From: Gemmatimonadota bacterium
GTDB taxonomy: Bacteria > Gemmatimonadota > Gemmatimonadetes > Longimicrobiales > RSA9
Assembly (NCBI GenBank): GCA_019689775.1
Contig: JADGGV010000320.1
Span: 1-5,162, forward strand
Length of the DNA stretch: 5,162 nucleotides
Direction of reading: 5' to 3'
Shown here: positions 1 to 5,162 of the stretch, piece after piece
How the letters are laid out: every line of letters starts with the position of its first letter
Numbering within the stretch: the stretch's first letter is position 1
Notes under the pieces: model-generated
Told to the model about the DNA's origin: nothing
Seen by the model: the letters and a program-made list of their open reading frames with translations, nothing else
Databases searched by the model: none
Translations under genes and position numbers: made by a program

Positions 1-1246
1 CTGCGCGCACGAACGCGCGCAGCGCGGCGGCGAGGAACGCGACGAACGTGAGCACGCCGAGGATCCCGCCCTCGGCGGCCATCTGCACGTAGGCGTTGTG
101 CGGCGTCGCCTGATAGTCCCAGAGGTTCGAGACCTGGGCGCCGTACCGCTCCACCTGGTCCGCGAAGCCGCCGGGCCCGACGCCGGTCAGCGGGTGTTGG
201 ACGAACATGCGCAGCCCGGCCAGGAAGAGCGCGGCGCGCTGCTCGACGACCCAGTCGCCGATGGTGCGCTCGGCGGTGTCGCGCACCATCCCGCCGGAGG
301 CGATGTCCGCGATGACGGCCGCGACCGCCGCGGCCAGCAGCAGCCGCAGCGCGCGCCGCCGCTGGCCGGCGAGCAGGAGCGCGGCGACGCCGAGCGCGGC
401 GGCGACCCAGGCCGCGCGCGAGAACGTCGCGAGGAGTCCGGCGGCGGCGCAGAGCGCGGCCGCGCCCCACGGGAGCCGGGCGAGGCCGCGCGCGGCTCCG
501 AGCCGTCGGAGCGTGAGCGGGAGCGCGAGGGCCAGGAAGAAGCCGAGCGCATTGGGCTGGCCGAAGCCGAGCGCCGCGCGGTTGAACGGCGTGCCCCAGC
601 GCGGGAACTGGCCCGGGATGATGCGCGCCATCTCGAGGACGGCGAGCGCGCCGCACACGCCCGCTCCGGCGACGAGGGCGTCGGCGAGGCGCGCGGCCGC
701 CGCCCGGTCGCGGGCCAGCTCGTCCGTCGCTGCCGCGAGCAGCCCGAGCAGGAGCACGAAGTTCAGCGTCTCGCGCGCCGAGAGCGCCACGTTCGGCGCG
801 AACGCCGCCGCCACGAGCGTGGCCAGGACCAGCGCCGCGAGCGCGCGCCGCGGGAGCGCGCCGGTCCGGATCCGCGTCCGGTCCGCGCCCCGCCGGAGCG
901 CCCACGCCAGGAGCACGGCCGCGCCGACCGGCGCCACGGCGGCGATGCGCAGACCGTCGGCGTCGTAGACCGCCGGCAGCGGCACGGCGAGCGCGACCAC
1001 GAGCGTGGCGGGGACGAGCCCGGCGGCGACGAGCGCGACGATCGCCGCAAGCGCGAGCGCGCCGCCGACCGCGGCGAGCGCCGTGGCGTCCGCCGCCGCG
1101 CCGGCGAGCGCGAGCGTCACGCCGGTGGCGAGCGCGGTGCAGGCGCCGAGCGCCAGGAGCGCGTCGGCGTCGCGGCGGCCGCGGGCGGCGGCTGCCGGCC
1201 GGGCGGCCGCGTGCGCCGGCGTCCCGGGGGGTGCGGCGTCGCTCAT
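1..1246 (-). CDS. O-antigen ligase/polymerase family membrane protein (Wzy_C, WaaL/Wzy-like), 3' end outside the window
   Basis: I translated this frame by hand from ATG 1246 to the left edge: 415 codons with no stop, and the C-terminus is missing. About eleven hydrophobic segments follow a 25-residue Ala/Pro-rich tail. Signatures of the Wzy_C family are FGQPNALGFFLALALPL (228-244), FSRAAW with Arg277, and a periplasmic loop of some 65 residues (about 316-382). The loop contains HPLTGVGPGGF (351-361) and ends in PHNAYVQMAAEGG (His383, Glu392), followed by the last visible helix. Such proteins act at the outer face of the inner membrane. They either polymerise lipid-linked units or join finished polymer to an acceptor such as lipid A core or a protein. 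The neighbouring flippase and chain-length protein favour a polymerase (Wzy) role, but sequence motifs do not separate the two. The start is supported by GAGG 7 bases upstream and the 4-base overlap with the glycosyltransferase. The visible length is already near the usual 400-450 residues. Confidence 0.9.
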   Translation of the reverse strand, partial: MSDAAPPGTPAHAAARPAAAARGRRDADALLALGACTALATGVTLALAGAAADATALAAVGGALALAAIVALVAAGLVPATLVVALAVPLPAVYDADGLRIAAVAPVGAAVLLAWALRRGADRTRIRTGALPRRALAALVLATLVAAAFAPNVALSARETLNFVLLLGLLAAATDELARDRAAAARLADALVAGAGVCGALAVLEMARIIPGQFPRWGTPFNRAALGFGQPNALGFFLALALPLTLRRLGAARGLARLPWGAAALCAAAGLLATFSRAAWVAAALGVAALLLAGQRRRALRLLLAAAVAAVIADIASGGMVRDTAERTIGDWVVEQRAALFLAGLRMFVQHPLTGVGPGGFADQVERYGAQVSNLWDYQATPHNAYVQMAAEGGILGVLTFVAFLAAALRAFVRA

Positions 1247-2364
1247 CGGCCGACCTCGACGGGGAGCAGCGCCCGGTAGAACGCCGCGGTGTCCGCGGCG
1301 ATGCGCTCGTGCGTGAAGCGTTGCAGGACGCGCTCGCGGCCGCGGCGGCCGAACGCCTCGCGGCGGCCGGGGTCGGCCGCGAGCGGGGCGACGGCGGCGG
1401 CGAGCGCGGCGGCGTCGCCCTCGGGGACGAGGACGCCGGCGTCGCCCACGACGTGGCGGATCTCGCCCGCGTCGGAGGCGACGACGGGGACGCCGCACGC
1501 CATGGCCTCGACGAGGATCCGGCCGAACTGCTCCGACCAGCGGCGCGTGGTGCGGGAGGGGAGCGCGAGCGCGTCGAGCGCGGCGAGCCAGTCGGGCATC
1601 CGGCGCGAGTCGATGCGGCCGGCGAAGTGGACGCGCTCGGCCAGGCCGGCGGCGCGGGCGCGCGCCTCGAGCCGCGGCCGCTCCGGGCCGGCGCCGAGGA
1701 CGAGGAGCAGGCGCACGGCCGGCAGCCGGGCCAGCGCGTCGATCAGCACGTCCACGCCCTTCTCCGGGACCAGGCGGCCGCCGAAGCCGAGCACGAACGC
1801 GTCGTCCGGGACGCCGAGCCGGCGACGCGCCGCCGCGCGCGCCGCGGCGTCCGGCGCGAAGCGCACGGGGTCGACGCCGAGCTGCGGGATCACCGCGAGC
1901 GGCCGGGCGAAGCCCGCCCGGCGCAGCACCTCCGCCGCGCGGGGCGTCCCGGCGATCCCGCCCGTCACGTTCTCGAAGACCCACGCGCGCAGCGCGCCGA
2001 ACGGCGGCGGCAGCCGCCGGGCCAGGTTCTGCCAGGCGAAGAACAGGCACGGGATGCCGCGCCGGCGGCACGCCCGCGCGAGCTGGAGCGTCACGGCGCT
2101 GTACGGCTCCTCGTCGATGTGGACGAGGTCCGGGCGCAGGCAGTCCAGCACGCCGGCGATCCCCGGATAGACGTGGAGGTGGTTGCGCCCGTGGAGCCAG
2201 GCGTCGCACCGGAGGATGGCGACGCCGGCGTCGCCCTCCTCGACGGGCTCCGTCCCCCACCGCCGCGGCACTACCGCCGTGATGTCGACCTCGCGCGCCA
2301 GCGCGCGCAGCTTCTCGCGGTACGCGGCGACGACGAGCGCCTTCGAGACGTAGAGGACCCTCAT
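1243..2364 (-). CDS. Family 4 glycosyltransferase (GT-B fold)
   Basis: This 373-residue protein is full length for a GT4 enzyme, which adds a sugar from a nucleotide donor to the growing lipid-linked unit in the cytoplasm with retention of configuration. The N-terminal Rossmann half starts MRVLYVSKAL and contains LVHIDEEPYSAVTLQLA (80-96) and CLFFAWQNLARRLPPPFG (106-123), typical of one GT4 subgroup. The C-terminal half has GFGGRLVPEKG (193-203), whose Arg197 and Lys202 should hold the donor phosphates. It also has HFAGRI (246-251) and the E-x7-E motif Glu278/Glu286 in SEQFGRILVEAMACGVPVV, followed by SDAGEIRHVVGDAG. No signal peptide or membrane helix is seen. It overlaps the flippase upstream and the Wzy_C gene downstream by 4 bases each. 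Donor and acceptor cannot be assigned. The same frame stays open far upstream into the flippase gene, but the RBS and ATGA place the start here. Confidence 0.94.
   Translation of the reverse strand: MRVLYVSKALVVAAYREKLRALAREVDITAVVPRRWGTEPVEEGDAGVAILRCDAWLHGRNHLHVYPGIAGVLDCLRPDLVHIDEEPYSAVTLQLARACRRRGIPCLFFAWQNLARRLPPPFGALRAWVFENVTGGIAGTPRAAEVLRRAGFARPLAVIPQLGVDPVRFAPDAAARAAARRRLGVPDDAFVLGFGGRLVPEKGVDVLIDALARLPAVRLLLVLGAGPERPRLEARARAAGLAERVHFAGRIDSRRMPDWLAALDALALPSRTTRRWSEQFGRILVEAMACGVPVVASDAGEIRHVVGDAGVLVPEGDAAALAAAVAPLAADPGRREAFGRRGRERVLQRFTHERIAADTAAFYRALLPVEVGR
1254..1257 (-). promoter_or_regulatory. Ribosome binding site for the Wzy_C family gene
   Basis: GAGG lies 7 bases before the ATG at 1246, within the last codons of the glycosyltransferase. 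Its spacing and the ATGA overlap support this start. Confidence 0.5.
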
Positions 2365-3734
2365 GCGGCCTCCCGCAGCGCGCCACCGTCCCTGGCCGCG
2401 GCGGCCGCCGCCCGCCTGAGCGCGAGCGCGAAGCCGGCGGCGAGCGCCATCTCCGAGAGGAGCGCGGCCAGCGCCGCGCCGCCCGCGCCGCGCGCCGGGA
2501 TCAGCACCGCATCGAGCGCCAGCTTCAGCGCCGCGGCGGCCAGGTACAGCCGCGCGGCGGCGCCCGCGTTGCCCGCGGCGGAGAGCGCCGACAGCGCGAC
2601 CATGTTCACGACGAGCGGCGCGAGCGCCGCCGCGAGCGCGCCGAGCACCGGCGCGGCCTCCGCGTAGCCGGCGCCGTACAGGGCGCCCACGACGGGCGCG
2701 CGCAGCAGCGCGAGCGCGGCCGCCGCCGGGATCGTGCACAGGAGCGCGAGCCGCACGGCGCGCCATGCCGTGCGCGCGGCCCGCTCGCCCGCGCGCGCGA
2801 GCTGCGGCACGAGCGCGCCCGCGACCGCGAGTGCGAGCGCCTGGCCGACGTCGAGGAAGCGGTACGCCGCCGCGTAAAGCCCGACCTCCGCCGGCGCGCG
2901 CCAGTGCGCGAGCAGGAGCACGTCGCCCTTGTAGTAGACCGTCGTGGCGACGTACGCCGCCGCGTACGGCGCGAGCGAGCCGGCCAGCTCGCGGGCGTCG
3001 GCGAGCGCCGCGCGCGCCGGCCGCCGCACGGCCGCGGGCGCGCGGCGGAGCAGCCAGCCGAGCGCCGCGAGCTGGCCGAGCGCCGGCGCCGTGCAGAACG
3101 CCACCACGTCGCGCGTCACGAGCACGACGGCCACGCCGACGGCGCCGCTCACCAGCCCGCACAGCGCGCTCGCCTGCGACCACACGTGCATGCGCTCGAC
3201 GCCCTGGAAGTACGCGGCGAGGTTCTCGACGAACGCGCCGATCGCGTAGGCGAGCCCGAGCAGCGCCGCGGCCGCGGCCACCTCCCCGGGGTAGCGCAGG
3301 ACCGGGCCGGCCAGGACGAGCAGCGCCGCGAGCATGAGGACGGACGCGCCCAGCTTGACGAGGTGGGCGGCGGCGAGGATCTCCGGCGCGCGCTCCGGCG
3401 AGCGGGCGACGCGCCGCACGAGCAGCGGCTGCATCCCGAGCGTCGCCAGGATGCTGAGCACGACGGCGAAGGCGGCCGCCGTGCCGTAGGCGCCGAAGCC
3501 CGCGGCGCCGAGCGCCCGCGCGGCCACGACGGCGGCGCCGAACGTGAAGGCGCGCGGGAGCGCGTACGCCAGCACGAGCGAGGCGGCGTTGGCGGCGAGG
3601 AGGCGCCGGCCGGCGAGGCGTCCGGCCGACGCCGGTCGGGATGCCGGCGGTTCCGCGGCCCCGGGCCGGCTCGCCGCGCCCGCGCCGCCGGCGCCGACCC
3701 GCGCGGTCGGGAGTGCTTCCGCCGCGTCGCTCAC
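2361..3734 (-). CDS. Wzx-type lipid-linked oligosaccharide flippase (polysaccharide biosynthesis protein, MOP superfamily)
   Basis: This is a 457-residue polytopic membrane protein with roughly twelve hydrophobic segments, the usual size for Wzx/RfbX-like flippases. These move undecaprenyl-pyrophosphate-linked repeat units from the cytoplasmic to the outer face of the inner membrane. Family signatures are AARALGAAGFGAYGTAAAF (71-89) after the first helix, YKGDVLLLAHWRAPAEVGLY (268-287), the AAYRFLDVGQALA stretch after it, and LYGAGYAEAAPVLG (352-365). The first 42 residues are an Ala/Gly/Pro-rich, probably disordered cytoplasmic tail before membrane segment one. Start is GTG, chosen because AGGAGG lies 8 bases upstream and the previous stop is only 3 bases away. 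Its TGA overlaps the ATG of the next gene (ATGA). A MATE-like exporter is excluded in practice by the neighbours. The substrate is unknown. Confidence 0.92.
   Translation of the reverse strand: MSDAAEALPTARVGAGGAGAASRPGAAEPPASRPASAGRLAGRRLLAANAASLVLAYALPRAFTFGAAVVAARALGAAGFGAYGTAAAFAVVLSILATLGMQPLLVRRVARSPERAPEILAAAHLVKLGASVLMLAALLVLAGPVLRYPGEVAAAAALLGLAYAIGAFVENLAAYFQGVERMHVWSQASALCGLVSGAVGVAVVLVTRDVVAFCTAPALGQLAALGWLLRRAPAAVRRPARAALADARELAGSLAPYAAAYVATTVYYKGDVLLLAHWRAPAEVGLYAAAYRFLDVGQALALAVAGALVPQLARAGERAARTAWRAVRLALLCTIPAAAALALLRAPVVGALYGAGYAEAAPVLGALAAALAPLVVNMVALSALSAAGNAGAAARLYLAAAALKLALDAVLIPARGAGGAALAALLSEMALAAGFALALRRAAAAAARDGGALREAA
2369..2374 (-). promoter_or_regulatory. Ribosome binding site for the GT4 glycosyltransferase
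   Basis: GGGAGG ends 4 bases before the ATG at 2364, inside the last codons of the flippase. Together with the ATGA stop/start overlap it indicates translational coupling. Confidence 0.55.
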
Positions 3735-3737
3735 GGC

Positions 3738-4394
3738 TCAGTCCTCCTGGCCGCGCAGCACGACCGGGATCGAGCGCAGCAGGATGCGGAGGTTGCGCCC
3801 GAGGCTGGGGTCGCGCACGTACTCCAGCTCGAGGCGAGCCCGCTCCGGGTAGGGCGGCCGGCGCCGGCCGCGGCTCGTCCACTCGCCGAACAGCCCGGGG
3901 CGCGCGCTCAGGAACTCCGCCGCGTGCTCGCCATAGTGGCGCAGCTCCTCCTCGACCACCGGCCGGGGCCCGAACAGCGACATGCTGCCGGCGAGCACGT
4001 TCACGAGCTGCGGCAGCTCGTCGATGTACGTGCGCCGCAGCCAGCGCCCGACGGGCGTGATCCGCGGATCCAGCGCCGCCGGCAGCTTGAAGCCGTTCTC
4101 CGCGTGCAGCCGCCGCAGCTCCGGGTCGCGGCGCAGCCGCGCCTCGGCGTCCAGCGCCATCGTGCGCAGCTTCCAGCAGCGGAAGCGCCGGCCGCCGCGC
4201 CCGACGCGCGTGTGCCCGAAGAAGACCGGCCGCCCGGAGCCGAGCAGGACGAGGAGCGCGCCGAGCAGCAGCAGCGGCGAGGCCAGGAGGAGGAGCGTGG
4301 CCGCGCCGACGATGTCCGCGGCGCGCCGCAGGCCGCCGCCGGCCCGCGCCGCCCGCTCGGGCTCGAGCGGGATGTCCCGCAGCGCTACGACCAT
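3738..4394 (-). CDS. Undecaprenyl-phosphate sugar-1-phosphate transferase (short monotopic phosphoglycosyl transferase)
   Basis: This 218-residue protein belongs to the bacterial sugar transferase family (PglC/WcaJ/WbaP catalytic domain). It transfers a sugar phosphate from a nucleotide sugar to undecaprenyl phosphate on the cytoplasmic face, the committing step of glycan assembly. Residues 27-52 form one hydrophobic segment broken by Ser39-Pro40, the hallmark of the re-entrant, monotopic helix. Then come GHTRVGRGGRRFRCWKLRTM (60-79), DPRITPVGRWLRR (109-121), the catalytic Asp125-Glu126 in YIDELPQLVNV, and SLFGPRPVV (139-147). Length is near PglC (about 200 residues), so it lacks the extra four-helix N-terminal domain of WbaP/WcaJ. 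The C-terminal part reads PGLFGEWTSRGR where the commonest subfamily has TGLWQVSGR. I start it at ATG 4394, which overlaps the upstream gene by 10 bases; GTG 4424 would add ten Arg/Gly-rich residues. Donor sugar cannot be told from sequence. Confidence 0.93.
   Translation of the reverse strand: MVVALRDIPLEPERAARAGGGLRRAADIVGAATLLLLASPLLLLGALLVLLGSGRPVFFGHTRVGRGGRRFRCWKLRTMALDAEARLRRDPELRRLHAENGFKLPAALDPRITPVGRWLRRTYIDELPQLVNVLAGSMSLFGPRPVVEEELRHYGEHAAEFLSARPGLFGEWTSRGRRRPPYPERARLELEYVRDPSLGRNLRILLRSIPVVLRGQED
3743..3748 (-). promoter_or_regulatory. Strong Shine-Dalgarno fixing the flippase start
   Basis: A perfect AGGAGG sits 8 bases before the GTG at 3734, within the last codons of the sugar transferase gene. 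It is the best ribosome site in the window and supports the GTG start, despite the low-complexity N-terminus this gives the protein. Confidence 0.8.
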
Positions 4395-5162
4395 GCGTCC
4401 CCCAGCGCGCGGGCGTCCGCGCACACCAGCACCGCCCCGGCGACGACGGCGCCCGCCTCGCGCAGCAGCGCCGCCGCGCGCGCCGCCTCCTCCCGGCGCG
4501 TCACGCCCTGGCGCGCAACCAGCACCACGGCCGCGCCCGCATCGCCCGCCTCGGCCAGCTCCGCCGCCGCCGCGAACCGGTGCACCGGCGGCGCGACCTC
4601 GACCGGCAGGCGCGGCGGCATGGCCGGCACGCCGCGCCCGGCGGCCGCGCCGCGCGCCGCCACCGGCTCCGGCGCCTGCGCCTCGACGAGCGCGGCGGCC
4701 ACGCCCTCGGCCGCCGCAGCCGCCTCGCCCAGCGGCGCGAGCACCAGCCCGCGCCCGGCCGCGGCCGCGCGCTGAAGCAGCGCCCGCCGCTCCGCCGCGC
4801 CGAGCGCCAGCCGGCCGTCCGCGCCCGGCGCCAGCGCCGCGAGCACCGGCGCGCCGACCAGCCGCCCCAGCTCCGCGGCGCCGCGCACCGAGCGGTCCGC
4901 CCGCTCACCGACGGCCATGGTCAGCGCGGCGAACGCCGCCGCCAGCAGCAGCCCGACGGCGAGCCCGAGCTTCTTGCGCGGCCAGACCGGCTGGAAGAGC
5001 ACCTCGGGCGGGTCCACCACCTGCACGCTGGCGAAGGAGACCGCCGTCTTCAGCGCCTCCTGCCGCAGCCGCTGGTCGCCGAACAGGTAGATCTCGGAGA
5101 GGAGACGCACGTCCCGCTCGCGCCGGCCCAGCTCGATCGCCGCCGCCGGCGCCTGCGCCAGC
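4385..5162 (-). CDS. Wzz/GNVR-type polysaccharide chain-length (co-polymerase) protein with degenerate C-terminal kinase-like domain, 5' end outside the window
   Basis: The last 258 residues are visible; the N-terminus, including the first membrane segment and most of the periplasmic coiled coil, lies beyond the right edge. Visible residues 1-40 are an amphipathic stretch (LGRRERDV, then LLSEIYLF and RLRQEALK) that matches the helix just before the GNVR segment. Next come VQVVDPP and QPVWPRKK (about 57-64), the family's proline-rich lead into the second membrane helix, which spans about 65-83. The cytoplasmic DRSVR and LVGAPVL motifs (about 89-107) are the usual linker to a BY-kinase domain. 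The remaining 145 or so residues look like a shrunken kinase domain without a Walker A motif. Proteins of this family sit in the inner membrane and control polymer length together with Wzy. The frame is open through the edge, so the GTG at 5110 is an internal Val and not a start. The stop TAG overlaps the next gene by 10 bases. The family call is strong; the kinase-remnant reading is inference. Confidence 0.87.
   Translation of the reverse strand, partial: LAQAPAAAIELGRRERDVRLLSEIYLFGDQRLRQEALKTAVSFASVQVVDPPEVLFQPVWPRKKLGLAVGLLLAAAFAALTMAVGERADRSVRGAAELGRLVGAPVLAALAPGADGRLALGAAERRALLQRAAAAGRGLVLAPLGEAAAAAEGVAAALVEAQAPEPVAARGAAAGRGVPAMPPRLPVEVAPPVHRFAAAAELAEAGDAGAAVVLVARQGVTRREEAARAAALLREAGAVVAGAVLVCADARALGDAWS
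4388..4825 (-). other. Degenerate BY-kinase-like domain (no Walker A) at the C-terminus of the chain-length protein
   Basis: After the LVGAPVLAALAP linker, active BY-kinases carry a P-loop of the form PGEGKST, then Walker A' and Walker B aspartates, and finally a strand and helix like VLLVVRAGxTRRE. Here the P-loop position (about 4703-4753) reads RGLVLAPLGEAAAAAEG: the Gly-Glu is kept but the Gly-Lys-Ser/Thr is replaced by alanines. No Walker A' or B aspartate cluster can be found, and the middle of the domain is much shorter than usual. The final strand is still recognisable as VVLVARQGVTRREEAARAA (about visible residues 211-229). No C-terminal tyrosine cluster is present. I infer a non-catalytic remnant. 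A merely low-complexity cytoplasmic tail is the alternative. Confidence 0.55.
4398..4403 (-). promoter_or_regulatory. Likely ribosome binding site for the sugar transferase
   Basis: GGGGGA lies 3 bases before the ATG at 4394, inside the end of the upstream gene. Spacing is a little short, but an in-frame GTG 30 bases further upstream (4424) has no better purine run. This favours the ATG whose first ten bases contain the upstream stop codon. Confidence 0.5.
4913..4969 (-). other. Second transmembrane helix of the Wzz-type protein
   Basis: About 19 hydrophobic residues (LGLAVGLLLAAAFAALTMA) follow the positively charged PRKK and precede the charged GERADR. This is the expected position of the C-terminal membrane helix in Wzz/GNVR proteins and separates the periplasmic part from the cytoplasmic tail. 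Confidence 0.8.

Noticed and set aside
300..1200. Recurrent GCGAGCGCG-like words suggesting a repeat family
   Set aside because: They fall in the codon rhythm of Ala/Leu-rich membrane segments (GCG CTC GC-type codons on the minus strand), with irregular spacing and no conserved unit, so codon bias explains them.
98..1279. Plus-strand open frame of 393 codons, Arg/Glu/Gly-rich
   Set aside because: It is antisense to the Wzy_C gene, which has clear family motifs. The composition (runs of Arg, Glu and Gly) is what the reverse frame of GC-rich codons gives, and there is no recognisable domain.
1231..2667. Plus-strand open frame of 478 codons
   Set aside because: It is antisense to the GT4 and flippase genes, shows no domain and has a composition typical of shadow frames in GC-rich DNA.
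1243..3882. Single 879-codon minus-strand frame that could suggest a large fusion protein
   Set aside because: Only the last 373 codons (from 2364) look like a real protein. The upstream part lies in another frame of the flippase gene and is Arg/Gly-rich shadow sequence. The RBS and ATGA junction mark the true start.
4394..4424. Ten-residue longer start (GTG 4424) for the sugar transferase
   Set aside because: It would deepen the overlap with the upstream gene, adds only Arg/Gly-rich residues and has no better ribosome site. ATG 4394 is preferred, though not proven.
2904..4775. Plus-strand open frame of 623 codons, the longest on that strand
   Set aside because: It covers parts of three well-supported minus-strand genes and is Arg/Glu/Ala low complexity without motifs. 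Its length reflects the scarcity of A/T-rich stop codons.

Overview
The window is a very GC-rich stretch (visibly well above 70% G+C, with nearly every third codon position G or C). It is filled by a single run of five genes, all on the minus strand. It reads as the interior of a cell-surface or exopolysaccharide operon of the Wzx/Wzy type. Composition, the Ala/Arg-rich proteins and the family types fit high-GC free-living bacteria such as myxobacteria-like Deltaproteobacteria, Gemmatimonadota or thermoleophilic Actinomycetota. No marker in the window decides between them, so the phylum is a guess.

Layout in transcription order (right to left): (1) 5162-4385, the C-terminal part of a Wzz/GNVR-type chain-length (co-polymerase) protein, followed by what looks like a shrunken, catalytically dead BY-kinase domain; (2) 4394-3738, a short monotopic phosphoglycosyl transferase that starts the glycan on undecaprenyl phosphate; (3) 3734-2361, a Wzx-type flippase; (4) 2364-1243, a GT-B fold family 4 glycosyltransferase; (5) 1246-1, an O-antigen ligase/polymerase (Wzy_C) family membrane protein running off the left edge. 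There is no noncoding space: the junctions are a 10-base overlap, a 3-base gap and two 4-base ATGA overlaps. No promoter, terminator or RNA gene is visible, and the genes are probably cotranscribed and translationally coupled.

Working model: the transferase loads the first sugar phosphate onto the lipid carrier, and the GT4 enzyme (with others outside the window) extends it. The flippase then moves the lipid-linked unit across the membrane, the Wzy_C protein polymerises or ligates it, and the Wzz-type protein sets chain length. The outer part of the machine (OPX/Wza porin, an active tyrosine kinase, further glycosyltransferases, sugar-nucleotide enzymes) is not in the window.

I found no previously undescribed system. 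The point most worth a second look is the degenerate kinase tail on the chain-length protein. Many very long open frames lie antisense to or out of frame with these genes; they are products of the extreme GC content and are not annotated.
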